The position numbers and the translations under genes are program-made. Shown one piece after another: positions 18,019 to 28,054 of a stretch of DNA of 47,528 nt. Source of the stretch: Bacteroidota bacterium (GTDB taxonomy: Bacteria; Bacteroidota; Rhodothermia; Rhodothermales; UBA10348); NCBI GenBank assembly GCA_022567305.1, contig JADFHF010000026.1:1-47528 (forward strand). The letters are read 5' to 3'. The notes beneath the pieces are model-generated. The model was not told the origin of the DNA and did not search any database. It saw only the letters and a program-made list of their open reading frames with translations. The first letter of the stretch is position 1. The number at the start of each line of letters is the position of its first letter.

Positions 18019-18174
18019 ATGACACCAAGAATAGTACGAGTATCAACAGGTCGTTGGTTTTTTGGTGATCGTTCCGTTGAGCGAGACCGTATTTCTCAAC
18101 GACCGATGACAGCTGTATATACGCTGGACGGAGATGGATACAAGATTGCACATATGCACTTCGCCAACTTCTGA
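18019..18174 (+). pseudogene. C-terminal remnant of a SnoaL/NTF2-like gene (51 codons)
   Basis: A short open frame beginning ATG ACA CCA, three bases after the stop of the class-V aminotransferase and in the same frame. Its product contains WFFGDRSVERD and QRPMTAVYTLDGDGYKIAHMH, the pattern of the last two strands of a SnoaL-like/ketosteroid-isomerase-type domain ('...VLEDGAWKIAHMHFS' in relatives). About 70-90 N-terminal residues of such a domain are missing, so it is best read as a gene remnant, or less likely a genuine small protein. No Shine-Dalgarno is evident. Confidence 0.45.
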
Positions 18175-18571
18175 GCGGGTACTTCCATCTTGATACCGAG
18201 TCCAGCGGCGTTTCAGAATTGAGAAGCTAACTGCCCTACGCGCAAACGATCTAGGGAGAAGACATCCGTGTAATCCCGGTGATGACGCGATGGTGTAGCC
18301 CGTTCACTAACCGAGTTTTCTTCATGTTCGGAACGTCCATTCAAGCTTGTCCCCTACACGCATCTACTTATTGAATTACTTACATTTATCTATTACAATA
18401 TTCTGCCGATCGATTTACTTACGTGTAGGTTGGGTATATCTGGTTTTACCGGCGACGAATTCAATGTTCGTGGTAGCCATTTCCAGCATCATACTACTCA
18501 ATATGGTGTGACGTGTGAGCAAGGAACTCCTCGATAAACGGCTAGATGATTTCGCGCAAGGGCGAGACAGT
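18175..18571. other. Non-coding leader region before the sensory operon
   Basis: About 400 bases without a convincing coding frame. The left half shows nothing recognisable. The right half is AT-richer and holds the promoter listed separately. If the kinase starts at the ATG at 18572 the transcript would have a leader of roughly 165 bases; a GTG at 18515 in the same frame would shorten it. No tRNA-like or riboswitch-like structure was obvious by eye. Confidence 0.5.
18371..18399 (+). promoter_or_regulatory. Putative sigma70-type promoter of the histidine-kinase operon
   Basis: TTGAAT (18371-18376) and TACAAT (18394-18399) are separated by exactly 17 bases in an AT-rich stretch upstream of the kinase gene. 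Both hexamers deviate by one position from consensus. Transcription would begin near 18406. Bacteroidota housekeeping promoters differ from this consensus, so the call depends on the organism. Confidence 0.45.
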
Positions 18572-21500
18572 ATGATCCAAAAGACGGGGAATCCCTTTCG
18601 CCACTCCACCGCTCGCCTTTTTACGGCCATTGTCGGAGGAGCATCGGCCGTGATCGGTCTGACGGTACTTGTGGGATGGTACACCGGTACAGAGTCGCTG
18701 GCTCGCTTGTATTTCGGCAGTGAGCCCATGTCATACAACGTGGCGGCGGCGTTCCTGTTTTCAGGCGCAGGATTGTTGATGCAAACCGTCAGGCGAAGGA
18801 CTCTCGTTTTTTTGTTTGGTGCTGTGACAATAGTATTCGGTCTGATTGCATTAGTGGGATTGGCGTTCGGTTTGAATCTCGGCATCGATTGGCTTCTGTA
18901 CGAGCCTTTCATTTCGGAGAAGGTGTCGCAAGTAGCCGGGATGACTACGATGACGGCGGTGGCCTTCTTGCTCATCGGAATCTCGCTCGTCTATCATGGT
19001 TCCGTAGAGCGATCCGTCGAGTATCCCGTTTCAGTGGGAACGCTGGCTTCACTCGTAATAGCATGTGGGTTAGCTGGCTTCGTTGCTTATCTGATGTCGA
19101 TTGAGACGTCGTTTCAGTCGTACATGCCAGTCCACACCGCATTGGGAATCTTACTGGTCGGTATAGGCCTGCTCAATATCTCCTGGTGGGGTGCGGTATC
19201 CGAGAAAACTCGCATGCCGCGTTGGGCTCCGATCACGGTCGGCCTAGCCGCCTCCGCAGTCGCTTTCACCCTGTTTCACGGTCTGGTCGACAGTAACCGT
19301 GAACGTACCAGAGATGTCATTGCAGCAGAGCTGGCATCCCTGCAAACGGAAGTGCAGGTAAGAATGCAGCTGCAGATCAATGCGATTAAACGTTTGTCCG
19401 CTCGTTGGGAAGTGCGCAGGAGAACGCCGCGGCAGGAGTGGGAAGCCGACGCTTCATTTTATGTCAGCGATCATCCCGGGTACGAGGTCATCGCGTGGAT
19501 GGACGCTTCACATAACGTGCGCTGGATCGTGCCGTCCTCCGAATTGGAGAGCGTACCGGATGAAATTCTCCATCTGGCGGAGCCGGTTTCGACATCGATC
19601 TACGATGCCAAGCTCTCGCGTCAGGTCACGGTTACTCCTCCCTTTGAGATATCGCCGGATCATGGGGGATACGTTTTAAGTTCGCCACTCTTTCCAGCGG
19701 GAGAGTTCGATGGATACTTTTTGGTGACTATTCAATTCGACTCGTTTTTCGAATCCATTCTTGCCGAACGAACCAACAAAGGATATGGCATTGTCATCGT
19801 TGGAAACCGGGGCGAAATCTACAGCATTCGCGCAGTTTCTCGCCGATACGAACGGAAGTGGGCTGCGTACGCTCCGATCCGCCTCAATGATGTTGAATTG
19901 TACCGATTGAGGATATGGCCTACTCCACAGATAATGGAAACCGTTCTCACTCCTCTTCTCGGAATTACGCTGTCCGTGGGACTCCTGATGGCGCTATTAT
20001 TGACTCTCGTGACGCACTTTGTCCAGAAATCCATGCGCCGCAGAGCAGAGCTGGAAATCAGTCATCAACAGTTGCGGAATGAATCGACGAACAGAAAACA
20101 GATCGAGGAGCGCTTCCACATTTTTATTGAAAACGCTCCGGAGGCATTCGTGATACTCGATCCCGAACTCAGAATCCGTTTCGTCAATAGCCGGACTGAG
20201 GAGCTGTTCGGCGATAGTCGGGAGAATCTAATTGGAGAATCCATTCAGATACTCTTCCCCGAACGCTTCCAGGATAGCTACTTGGTTCGGTTTGCGAACT
20301 TCGATGAGGGTACGAAAATCCAACATTTGGGAGAGGATCAGGATATGTATGCCGTACGATCTGATGACCAGGAGTTCCCTGTCGAAATTGGACTTAGCAT
20401 GGTTAACGTAAACGACGAGGACTGGGTGCTTCTTTCGATTGCTGATATCACCGAGCGGAAACGGTCCTTCGAACGCATCCTCCATCTCTTCGAGTCTGCC
20501 CCAAACGCGATGATAGCCGTCGACTCGGAAGGCCTTATCCACCTTGTGAATGCTCAGACCGAGGCTCACTTTGGCTATACTCGGGACGAGTTGGTCGGCG
20601 CTCCTGTAGAGCAACTCATGGCGGAACGTTTCCGTGAGCGTCACCCGAATTTCTTTGCAGACTTCTTCAGGAATCCAGAGTCCCGGCAAATGGGAGCAGG
20701 ACGAGATCTCTATGCGGTTCGAAAGGATGGGCACGAATTTCCTATCGAAATCGGACTGAGTTACATGGATATGAACGGCGAGAAATGGGCACTTGCGGCG
20801 ATCGTTGATATTACGGTCCGCAAGCAAGCCGAAAAGGTGTTACAGCGAGCACACGACGAACTCGAAACCATGGTTGAACAGCGAACCGAAGAGCTCAATG
20901 AGAAAAACGAAGAATTGGAACGATCTGCGGAGGAACTCACCCGGTCAAACGCCGAACTGGAACAGTTCGCCTACGTGGCCTCCCACGACCTGCAGGAACC
21001 CCTTCGATCGGTGGCTGGCTATACACAGCTTCTGGCCAAGCGATACAGGGGAAAGCTTGACGCGGATGCCGACGAATTCATTGCCTATGCGGTCGATGGC
21101 GCTAACCGCATGAGGGTGCTTATTAACGAGCTACTGGCCTATTCCCGAGTCGGTACGAAAAGCAAGCCCCCGAGTCCCACGAACGTAGAGACGGTTGTAA
21201 GTCATGCGCTTGCCAATCTGGATGCCGCAATCAGTGAAAGCGGGGCTATCATTACACGCGATCCATTACCGGAAGTGATGGGAGACGAGGTGCAATTGAC
21301 TACGCTTTTCCAGAACCTGATCGCCAACGCCATCAAATTTCAAGATCAAATGACTCCAGAAATTCATATCGGAGCCGAGAACCAGGTGAAAGATTGCCTC
21401 TTTTCGGTTCGGGACAATGGAATCGGAATTGAGCCGGAACACGCCGAACGTGTTTTTCTGATCTTTCACCGGTTGCATGGCAGGAACGAATATGAGGGGA

Positions 21501-21628
21501 CGGGGATGGGGCTGGCCACCTGCAAGAAGATTGTCGAACGACATGGGGGGCGTATCTGGATTGAGTCCGAGCCGGGAAAAGGCTCTATATTTTATTTCAC
21601 GATACCAATCAGGCAGAGGGGTGATTAA
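18572..21628 (+). CDS. Membrane histidine kinase with CHASE-like and two PAS domains
   Basis: About 1018 residues. The N-terminal region has roughly seven hydrophobic helices (about 17-235), then an extracytoplasmic CHASE-like domain with the telling [12 protein letters not shown], a further helix ([18 protein letters not shown]) and two PAS domains with near-repeated motifs ([41 protein letters not shown]). A coiled coil leads to the kinase core: phospho-acceptor in [10 protein letters not shown] (H805), N-box [13 protein letters not shown]1 DNGIGI and G2 GTGMGLA. The SHDLQEPLR box is that of phytochrome-class kinases that pair with stand-alone receivers, and two such receivers follow. ATG 18572 has AGGGCGAGA upstream; a GTG at 18515 would add 19 residues. 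Its stop overlaps the next ATG by one base. Ligand unknown. Confidence 0.9.
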   Translation: MIQKTGNPFRHSTARLFTAIVGGASAVIGLTVLVGWYTGTESLARLYFGSEPMSYNVAAAFLFSGAGLLMQTVRRRTLVFLFGAVTIVFGLIALVGLAFGLNLGIDWLLYEPFISEKVSQVAGMTTMTAVAFLLIGISLVYHGSVERSVEYPVSVGTLASLVIACGLAGFVAYLMSIETSFQSYMPVHTALGILLVGIGLLNISWWGAVSEKTRMPRWAPITVGLAASAVAFTLFHGLVDSNRERTRDVIAAELASLQTEVQVRMQLQINAIKRLSARWEVRRRTPRQEWEADASFYVSDHPGYEVIAWMDASHNVRWIVPSSELESVPDEILHLAEPVSTSIYDAKLSRQVTVTPPFEISPDHGGYVLSSPLFPAGEFDGYFLVTIQFDSFFESILAERTNKGYGIVIVGNRGEIYSIRAVSRRYERKWAAYAPIRLNDVELYRLRIWPTPQIMETVLTPLLGITLSVGLLMALLLTLVTHFVQKSMRRRAELEISHQQLRNESTNRKQIEERFHIFIENAPEAFVILDPELRIRFVNSRTEELFGDSRENLIGESIQILFPERFQDSYLVRFANFDEGTKIQHLGEDQDMYAVRSDDQEFPVEIGLSMVNVNDEDWVLLSIADITERKRSFERILHLFESAPNAMIAVDSEGLIHLVNAQTEAHFGYTRDELVGAPVEQLMAERFRERHPNFFADFFRNPESRQMGAGRDLYAVRKDGHEFPIEIGLSYMDMNGEKWALAAIVDITVRKQAEKVLQRAHDELETMVEQRTEELNEKNEELERSAEELTRSNAELEQFAYVASHDLQEPLRSVAGYTQLLAKRYRGKLDADADEFIAYAVDGANRMRVLINELLAYSRVGTKSKPPSPTNVETVVSHALANLDAAISESGAIITRDPLPEVMGDEVQLTTLFQNLIANAIKFQDQMTPEIHIGAENQVKDCLFSVRDNGIGIEPEHAERVFLIFHRLHGRNEYEGTGMGLATCKKIVERHGGRIWIESEPGKGSIFYFTIPIRQRGD

Positions 21629-22074
21629 TGGTCAGGAATGTTTCTGCGGTAGAGATTCTGTTGGTTGAGGACAATCCCGCCGACGTGCGCTTAACCATTG
21701 AAGCGCTGAAAGATGCCAAGGTCAGCAATAAACTGCATGTTGCAGTGGACGGCGTTGAGGCTCTGTCTTTTTTGAGGCGGGAAGGCGAATACGCTGACGC
21801 CGTACGCCCAGACCTCATTCTGCTTGATCTGAACCTGCCGAAGAAAGATGGTCTCGTAGTGCTTTCGGAGATAAAAGAAGACGAAAGCCTTAAACATATA
21901 CCCGTCGTCGTACTTACATCCTCCTCGGAGGAAAAGGACATCCTTGCCGCCTATGACCATCACGTAAATGCCTATGTCACAAAGCCCGTAGACCTGAACG
22001 ATTTTCTCAAAGTCATAAAAGGATTGGAGGATTTCTGGCTTTCGATTGTTCGCTTACCCCTAGACGGTGATTAG
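21628..22074 (+). CDS. Stand-alone response regulator, Rcp1-like (first of a pair)
   Basis: 148-residue single receiver domain. Acidic pocket [12 protein letters not shown], phospho-acceptor D67 in [13 protein letters not shown], conserved serine/threonine in VVVLTSS, and lysine in YVTKPVDL. The NPAD and 'LNLPKKDG' forms and the extended C-terminus ([11 protein letters not shown]) match the Rcp1 class of receivers that serve SHDLQEPLR-type kinases. There is no output domain, so it signals by protein contact or acts as a phosphate sink. The ATG overlaps the kinase TAA by one base (TAATG), which implies translational coupling. Confidence 0.93.
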   Translation: MVRNVSAVEILLVEDNPADVRLTIEALKDAKVSNKLHVAVDGVEALSFLRREGEYADAVRPDLILLDLNLPKKDGLVVLSEIKEDESLKHIPVVVLTSSSEEKDILAAYDHHVNAYVTKPVDLNDFLKVIKGLEDFWLSIVRLPLDGD

Positions 22075-22077
22075 CAA

Positions 22078-22518
22078 ATGAGACGATCATCTAACGCGAA
22101 AGTAATATTGCTCGTGGAAGACAACCCAGCCGACGCGCGTTTGACAAAAGAGGCCTTCCAGGAAACCGGAATCAGTCACAGGCTGTACGTGGTTGAGGAC
22201 GGTGTTGAGGCGATGTCATTCCTGCAACGGAAGGGTGGATACGCCGACGCCGTGCGCCCGGAACTGATCCTGCTCGATCTAAACCTACCGAAGAAAGACG
22301 GCCGCCAAGTGCTGTTGGAGATAAAAAGTGACGAGAGCCTGCGGCGCATTCCTGTCGTGGTGCTGACAACCTCTGTCGCTGACCATGACATTCTCAGAGC
22401 TTACGAATCTCAAGCGAATGCCTATATCACGAAACCGGTCGATATGGATCGGTTCCTGGAGATTGTGAATGCCATTGATAAATTCTGGTTCAAACTCGCA
22501 ACATTGCCACTCAATTGA
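22078..22518 (+). CDS. Stand-alone response regulator, Rcp1-like (second of a pair)
   Basis: 146-residue receiver closely similar to its upstream neighbour: [13 protein letters not shown]67 in [30 protein letters not shown] and the same C-terminal extension (DKFWFKLATLP). The shared stretch [18 protein letters not shown] is nearly identical in both, so they arose by tandem duplication. They differ most in the alpha-1/alpha-5 faces, the surfaces that usually bind the kinase or a target, which suggests different partners. It starts three bases after the first receiver stops. Confidence 0.93.
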   Translation: MRRSSNAKVILLVEDNPADARLTKEAFQETGISHRLYVVEDGVEAMSFLQRKGGYADAVRPELILLDLNLPKKDGRQVLLEIKSDESLRRIPVVVLTTSVADHDILRAYESQANAYITKPVDMDRFLEIVNAIDKFWFKLATLPLN

Positions 22519-22527
22519 CACATTCCG

Positions 22528-24402
22528 ATGAGAGCTGGAACGCTGGATGTACTTTTGGTTGAAGACAATCCTGCTGACGCGCGGCTGCTCGAAGAACAAC
22601 TCAAGCACGATTGCCCGGAGCAGGTTGCCCTTACCGCGGTATCCAATATTAAAGATGCCCTGCGACGGCTTGATGAGCGTACCTTTGACGCCGTTCTTCT
22701 GGATTTGTCACTTCCGGACAGCCACGGACTGGAAACCGTAGCCCGGATCCTAGGGCATGTTTCTTCAGTGCCGATCGTTGTGCTCACCGGCCTTGTCGAT
22801 GACGAATTGGCCGTGACAGCCGTGCACGAAGGAGCCCAGGATTACCTCGTGAAAGGACAGGCCGATGGATATCTTGTACTGCGGTCCATCCGCTATGCCA
22901 TAGAACGGCATCAGTTGCATATAGAGCTTGAGGATACTGTTGAACATCTGAAGATCAGTGAAGCTCGAATCCGAAAAATCATCGATCAGAATGCCGACGC
23001 CATTCTTCTGGTGGACATCGACGGCACTGTCCACTTCGTAAATCCAGCCGCAGAAATTCTCTTTGGTCGGAATTCGGATGATTTTTTGGGACAAAAGTTA
23101 GATATGCCGATATCACAACATGGATCGACCGATTTCGTGATCACCAGTGGGAGCGAAGAGATCTATGTTGAGTTTCGCGTAACAGAAACGGAGTGGGAGG
23201 GGGATCAGGTGTCCCTCGTCTCATTGCGCGACGTCACATCGCGTCGATTGACCGAAGCCGCCCTGAGTGAGAGTGAGGAGAAATACAGGTCGTTGTTCGA
23301 GGAGTCTAAGGACGCGATCTACATCTCGGATCCAAACGGCAACATAATCGACATTAACCAGGCTTTGTCGGACCTTTTTGGGTACGACAGGGAAGAGCTG
23401 GTGGCTAATGAAAACGCGGCGCACCTGCTCTACGCCATTCCAGCCGATAGAGATCGGTTTCAGAGGGAGATAAAAAAAACAGGTACCGTAAGGGATTTCG
23501 GGGCGGTCATGAAAACGAAAGACGGGACGGAGCTTTCGTGTCTGGAAACCGCGACCGTCCGGTTGTCAGAAAACGGAGAGATACTGGGCTATCAGGGTAT
23601 CATCAGGGATATTACCCTGCAAAAACAACACGAGGCCGAACTGATTCGAGCCCGGAAAGAGGCGGAGGAGATGAGCCGGCTCAAATCGACGATACTCACG
23701 AACATGAGTCACGAGATCCGGACTCCGCTCACCGCGATCATGGGATTTTCTTCGATTCTTGCAGATGATATGGTGGAAGAATCTCGCGAGATGCTCGGGC
23801 ACATCGAAAGCAATAGCCAACGGCTGCTTAACCTGCTCAATTCGATATTGAATCTATCCGCGCTCGAGGCAGAGGCCGTAGAAATGAATCTCGAAATCGT
23901 AAACGTGGTCGAAGAAGTTCGCGACGACGTAGCTTTACTAAGCTCACTCGCAGACGAAAAAGGCCTCGACTTAAATTTCGAATCTTCCAAATCTGAGATT
24001 CTGGCGAACCTTGATCGACCGTGCCTTTCCGGCGTCGTGAATAATCTCGTGGGCAATGCCATCAAGTTCACCGAGCAAGGTCATGTGTCAGTCTCCGTTG
24101 AGACGATGAATTCAGATCGCGTCTTGATAAAGGTCAGCGATACAGGGATAGGTATTAGCAAGGAGTTCTTACCACGGCTTTTTGATGAGTACGGACAGGA
24201 GAGTACGGGAACGACGAGGACACATGAAGGCATCGGACTGGGGCTATCCATTACGAAGCGATTGGTCGAGTTAATGGGCGGCAAGATCGACGTACAGAGC
24301 GAGCAGGGTAAAGGAACTTCATTCAGCGTTTCTTTCCCGCATCATGTTTTAGAGCAGACGGGCCCGGTTAATCCTGCGAAATCGACCAGTAACGTGAAAT
24401 AA
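22528..24402 (+). CDS. Hybrid receiver-PAS-PAS histidine kinase, cytosolic
   Basis: 624 residues, no membrane segment. Receiver 1-125 (VEDNPADARL, phospho-acceptor D59 in LLDLSLPD, K in DYLVKGQ), first PAS about 145-250 (ILLVDIDGTVHFVNPAAEILFG), second PAS with PAC about 265-375 (IYISDPNGNIIDINQALSDLFG ... GYQGIIRDIT), HisKA with H395 in NMSHEIRTPL, and HATPase with N-box NNLVGNAIKF, DTGIGI and GIGLGLSI. With the receiver at the N-terminus it can be a target of the upstream membrane kinase and relay to its own kinase domain. It is the last gene of the four-gene operon, 9 bases after the second receiver. Confidence 0.92.
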   Translation: MRAGTLDVLLVEDNPADARLLEEQLKHDCPEQVALTAVSNIKDALRRLDERTFDAVLLDLSLPDSHGLETVARILGHVSSVPIVVLTGLVDDELAVTAVHEGAQDYLVKGQADGYLVLRSIRYAIERHQLHIELEDTVEHLKISEARIRKIIDQNADAILLVDIDGTVHFVNPAAEILFGRNSDDFLGQKLDMPISQHGSTDFVITSGSEEIYVEFRVTETEWEGDQVSLVSLRDVTSRRLTEAALSESEEKYRSLFEESKDAIYISDPNGNIIDINQALSDLFGYDREELVANENAAHLLYAIPADRDRFQREIKKTGTVRDFGAVMKTKDGTELSCLETATVRLSENGEILGYQGIIRDITLQKQHEAELIRARKEAEEMSRLKSTILTNMSHEIRTPLTAIMGFSSILADDMVEESREMLGHIESNSQRLLNLLNSILNLSALEAEAVEMNLEIVNVVEEVRDDVALLSSLADEKGLDLNFESSKSEILANLDRPCLSGVVNNLVGNAIKFTEQGHVSVSVETMNSDRVLIKVSDTGIGISKEFLPRLFDEYGQESTGTTRTHEGIGLGLSITKRLVELMGGKIDVQSEQGKGTSFSVSFPHHVLEQTGPVNPAKSTSNVK

Positions 24403-24704
24403 CCATCCTTTATCGGCAAGATCGTTCTCTGATTCGGACACCAGATCAATCGACCCACGCGTGCCTCTTATTGGTTATGCTGCGGTAAATCCTTGAACTC
24501 TTTCACTCGGGATCGCTTCGTTGTTGAGTCCCACTCTGGAAAAAGGTAGAACGTCGTTGATGCGGTTCTGCATACGGATCGCCACAGTTTTCCTTCTATT
24601 CTCTTTCTTTCGGCAACGTCTCTGAGCGAGAGAAGAAAGAAAACACTACCATTAATCTATCTCCCGTCACGACTCCCTTAAGGTTCCTCCGTCGAAATCC
24701 AGCT
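24403..24704. other. Intergenic region, no gene seen
   Basis: 302 bases separating the sensory operon from the M14 peptidase. No convincing reading frame. A pyrimidine-rich run with TTTCTTTC (near 24602) and a later GAAAGAAA (near 24633) could form a weak hairpin close to the peptidase gene; I cannot say whether it ends the operon or regulates the peptidase. Confidence 0.4.
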
Positions 24705-27314
24705 ATGACAAGCTCTATACGATTTACTCGAGTTCTCGTCTCCATCGTCTTTTTTACGCTATCCGCCCATTCGTCGACTGCCCAGGACGCGCAAATTTTG
24801 TCACCCGAGGAATACTTCGGATTTGAGATGGGTGCAGATCGGCAGCTGGCCCGGTGGGATAAACTGGTCGAATACTATGAGCTGCTGGGTGAGCAAAGCT
24901 CACGTCTGATCGTCGTGAACTCCGGGCCGTCAACCATGGGAAATCCATTTCTGATTCTCTTTATCTCATCGCCCGACAATCTGGCGCGACTCGATGAGCT
25001 AAAGCAGATCAATGCCATTCTCAGTGATCCCCGTGGATATTCTGATTTGGAGATCGAGGGCGCCATTGCCAACGGTCGAGCGGTCATTGTGCAGTCGATG
25101 GGTCTGCATTCCTCTGAAGTCGCATCGAGCCAAATGGCGGCCGAACTCACCTACGACATGGTGACCCGGACCGACGACGAAATGATGCGCATCCTGGACA
25201 ATACGATTGCGATCATGATTCCGTGTTTTAATCCGGACGGTGAAATCATGGTCACCGATTGGTATTACGAAAATGTGGGAACGGAGTATGAAGGCGTCTC
25301 TCTCCCGTGGCTCTATCACAAGTATATCGGTCACGACAACAATCGGGATGCATTCCAGACTAACACCATCGAATCGGTCTATGGCGCGCAGCTCATGTTC
25401 CGCGAGTGGGTGCCCCAGGCTTACATCGACCATCACCAAATGGGTGCCTACGGCGCAAGGCTCTATGTGCCGCCGTACGCCGAGCCCATTCGTCCGGCCG
25501 GAGACCCGCTTGTCTGGCGGGAAATGAGCTGGTATGGGGCTCATATCGCCTACAAAGAGGAGGAAGCGGGCATCGCAGGAGTCGTAAACGCAGCCGTGTA
25601 CTCGGGTTGGGGTCACTTCGGATTTCACTGGATCACTCCGTTTCACAATATCGCCGGAATGCTCACGGAGTCGGCCAGTGCACGCCTCGCGACTCCCTTG
25701 TTTGTCCATCCTGATCAGCTGAGCGGTTCGCGCCGGGGACTGCCCGAGTACGAGGCCCAGACGACGTTTCCGAATCCCTGGGAAGGTGGCTGGTGGAGGG
25801 TCCGGGACATCGTCGTGCAGCAGAAAATTGCGGCCATCGCGGCACTCGATATGGCAGCGCGAAATCGGGAAACCGTTCTCAGAAACGCCTATCTGAAAGC
25901 AAAACGGCAGACGGAACGCGGGGCGAATGGAGAGACGGCGGCATTCATCATTCCAGCCGTTCAGCACGATCCGCTTACCATGGCCAAAATGATCAACAAG
26001 CTGTTGGGCCAGGGCATTGAAATTCATCAGTCCACGTCGGCATTCACGCATGAAGGCAAGGTGTATGGCGAAGGCTCGTTCGTCGTCTCTATGGCGCAGC
26101 CGAAGATGGGTTTAATACGCTGGCTCCTCGGTCGCACGTTGTATCCGGACAACACCTATACGCGCGCGCGGGATGGCAGCCCAATTCGCCCTTACGACAT
26201 GTCTACGGACAATATGTCCGAATTCATGGGTGTCCGTGTGGACGCAGTTGGAACGCCCGTCGACACCGAGATGACGATGGTCGGTTCGGAGTTGATTGCC
26301 TTAGGCCGGGTCTCAAAAGGGCAGGTTGGCTACGTGCTCGACGGCCGGTTAAACGACAGTTTTCGAGCTGTAAATCAGCTGATAGAAGGAGGTGTTGATG
26401 TTTTCCGGGCCAAGCAAGCTGTAGACGGAGTCCTCCGACCCGGTGATTTTGTGGTGATGGCCGACGCTTCTGATGCGCTGGTCGCGAACGTTGCTCGGGA
26501 GACCGGTGTCGATTTTGGAGCGCTCGATTCCGATGTGACGGCGAGCACGTATCCCCTCAGGCGCCGGCGAATAGGGATGTACCAGCGCTACTACGGCGGT
26601 AACATGGACGAGGGATGGACACGTCTGCTCTTGGAGCGATTCGAATTTCCATATTCGTCGATTATGGATGCCGAATTAATTTCCGGTGACTTGAGTAAGA
26701 AGTACGACGTCATCATTCTGCCCGCGGACGGTGCGGATCGCATGACCGGCGATACGGACGAACCAACAGTTTACGGAACCGGCCCGGAGGCTTACCCCGA
26801 GCAATACCGGAGTGGATTTGGGGAGGAAGGCGTTGATGCCCTGAAAGCTTTCGTGGAAGAGGGAGGCGTGTTGCTCACGTTTGCCCAGGCCGGTGAACTG
26901 GCCATCGATGAGTTCAAGCTGCCGGTGCGAAGTGTTGTGGATGGACTTTCCTCAACCGAGTTCTGGTCGCCGGGTTCGATGCTTCGCATTAAAGTCGACA
27001 ACACGAATCCTCTGGCGTATGGAATGCCGGAAAAAGCACTGGCTACTTTCCTTGGTGGAAATGATGCGTATCAGGTGGTGCCGTCCTCCTACAACGACCA
27101 CGTCGAGCGAATCGTGACGTTTGTCGATCGAGACATTCTTCAAAGTGGGTGGCTGATTGGAGAGGAAGTTATTGCCAAGAAAGCGGCCATGGTCTCGGTC
27201 GATCGCGGCGAGGGAAAAATCATTCTGATCGGATTCCGCGCCCAGCACCGCATGCAGACGCACGGCACGTTTAAGCTGGTGTTCAACGCGTTGCTGACTG
27301 GACCAGTGGAATGA
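24705..27314 (+). CDS. Exported M14-family zinc carboxypeptidase-like protein
   Basis: 869 residues with a signal peptide ending SSTAQD. The M14 domain (about 50-370) has the zinc motif H135-S-S-E138 in GLHSSEVASS, PCFNPDGE, HDNNRDAF, the third zinc ligand in IDHHQMGAYG (H243/H244) and a glutamate in MLTESASA that fits the general base. A middle region (about 400-600) has no clear family. Residues about 610-860 look like a glutamine-amidotransferase-like flavodoxin fold (YDVIILPADG, VDALKAFVEEGGVLLTF) as seen in other large secreted M14 proteins; no catalytic cysteine is visible there. It probably cleaves peptides or amidated cell-wall fragments in the periplasm. The last four bases overlap the next gene (ATGA). 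Confidence 0.9.
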   Translation: MTSSIRFTRVLVSIVFFTLSAHSSTAQDAQILSPEEYFGFEMGADRQLARWDKLVEYYELLGEQSSRLIVVNSGPSTMGNPFLILFISSPDNLARLDELKQINAILSDPRGYSDLEIEGAIANGRAVIVQSMGLHSSEVASSQMAAELTYDMVTRTDDEMMRILDNTIAIMIPCFNPDGEIMVTDWYYENVGTEYEGVSLPWLYHKYIGHDNNRDAFQTNTIESVYGAQLMFREWVPQAYIDHHQMGAYGARLYVPPYAEPIRPAGDPLVWREMSWYGAHIAYKEEEAGIAGVVNAAVYSGWGHFGFHWITPFHNIAGMLTESASARLATPLFVHPDQLSGSRRGLPEYEAQTTFPNPWEGGWWRVRDIVVQQKIAAIAALDMAARNRETVLRNAYLKAKRQTERGANGETAAFIIPAVQHDPLTMAKMINKLLGQGIEIHQSTSAFTHEGKVYGEGSFVVSMAQPKMGLIRWLLGRTLYPDNTYTRARDGSPIRPYDMSTDNMSEFMGVRVDAVGTPVDTEMTMVGSELIALGRVSKGQVGYVLDGRLNDSFRAVNQLIEGGVDVFRAKQAVDGVLRPGDFVVMADASDALVANVARETGVDFGALDSDVTASTYPLRRRRIGMYQRYYGGNMDEGWTRLLLERFEFPYSSIMDAELISGDLSKKYDVIILPADGADRMTGDTDEPTVYGTGPEAYPEQYRSGFGEEGVDALKAFVEEGGVLLTFAQAGELAIDEFKLPVRSVVDGLSSTEFWSPGSMLRIKVDNTNPLAYGMPEKALATFLGGNDAYQVVPSSYNDHVERIVTFVDRDILQSGWLIGEEVIAKKAAMVSVDRGEGKIILIGFRAQHRMQTHGTFKLVFNALLTGPVE

Positions 27315-27991
27315 GGATTGTGAAAAGCTGGCGTCTTCTTCTCGGAATCACATCGATCTTCGCATGCGCAGGCGACGCCAATGCCCAGGGGCATTTTGTG
27401 CGCCATGGGTTTCGGGTTACGATGCCGGAAATCGCGATAGGGGCCAAGCGTAGCACTTTGGCGTTCCGGGTAGGGTACCATGTCCGCGGAGTAGTTGAAA
27501 TTGGACTCGGCCTCGAGCGCAGATCGGATTTTGAAGCCGATATCGTCTCGGTGTCACTCGCGCCGGGTGTCGCGGTGTATCCTTTTCGGCAGTCGGGATC
27601 CGTACCGGTGACCCTTCGTGTCGGAGCCACGTATGAGAATCAGGCGCTCTCGGGCGATCCAATCACGGCCCTGGAGGAAAGAGATATACTGACGGACGGG
27701 AGCGCCTGGCGACTGGAAGCGGGCGTGTCTCGACGGTATTCTCTGCGCCGCTCAGTGTTCGGCCGAGCCGCCGGCTTCGTTCAAATTGTGTCGTTCGCCT
27801 ATCGATCTATCGAAATCAAACAAGATGAAGAATCGTCGACGGATGAGTTACTCACGCTTGTTCTTGAGGCGCTAATTGAGGTGGACGTAGGAGGAATGGC
27901 ACGAATTATTGCCGGTCCCCGCGTCGGTGTTTTCGACGATGCCTTCGGCGCCGGGCTTACGCTGGGTCTGGTGGCCGGGTATGGGTACTAG
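27311..27991 (+). CDS. Small predicted outer-membrane/periplasmic beta-rich protein
   Basis: 226 residues, not recognised as a named family. Signal peptide (MRIVKSWRLLLGITSIFACAGDANAQ). The mature part has alternating strand pattern (FRVGYHVRGVVEIGLGLERR, VSLAPGVAVYPF, VTLRVGATYENQ, LTLGLVAGYGY) and ends in an aromatic residue, which suits an eight-strand outer-membrane barrel. It overlaps the M14 peptidase stop by four bases, so the two are translationally coupled and may act together. No enzyme motif seen. Confidence 0.72.
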   Translation: MRIVKSWRLLLGITSIFACAGDANAQGHFVRHGFRVTMPEIAIGAKRSTLAFRVGYHVRGVVEIGLGLERRSDFEADIVSVSLAPGVAVYPFRQSGSVPVTLRVGATYENQALSGDPITALEERDILTDGSAWRLEAGVSRRYSLRRSVFGRAAGFVQIVSFAYRSIEIKQDEESSTDELLTLVLEALIEVDVGGMARIIAGPRVGVFDDAFGAGLTLGLVAGYGY

Positions 27992-28054
27992 TTGGGGTCG
28001 TCGTCGACGCAGGTTGCCACGCAATATTTAATTCGGATGAAAGTCGTGGTATCT

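Noticed and set aside
18415-18975. Minus-strand frame of 186 codons opposite the histidine-kinase start
   Set aside because: Shadow of the kinase gene: proline/threonine/serine-rich composition and no family pattern.
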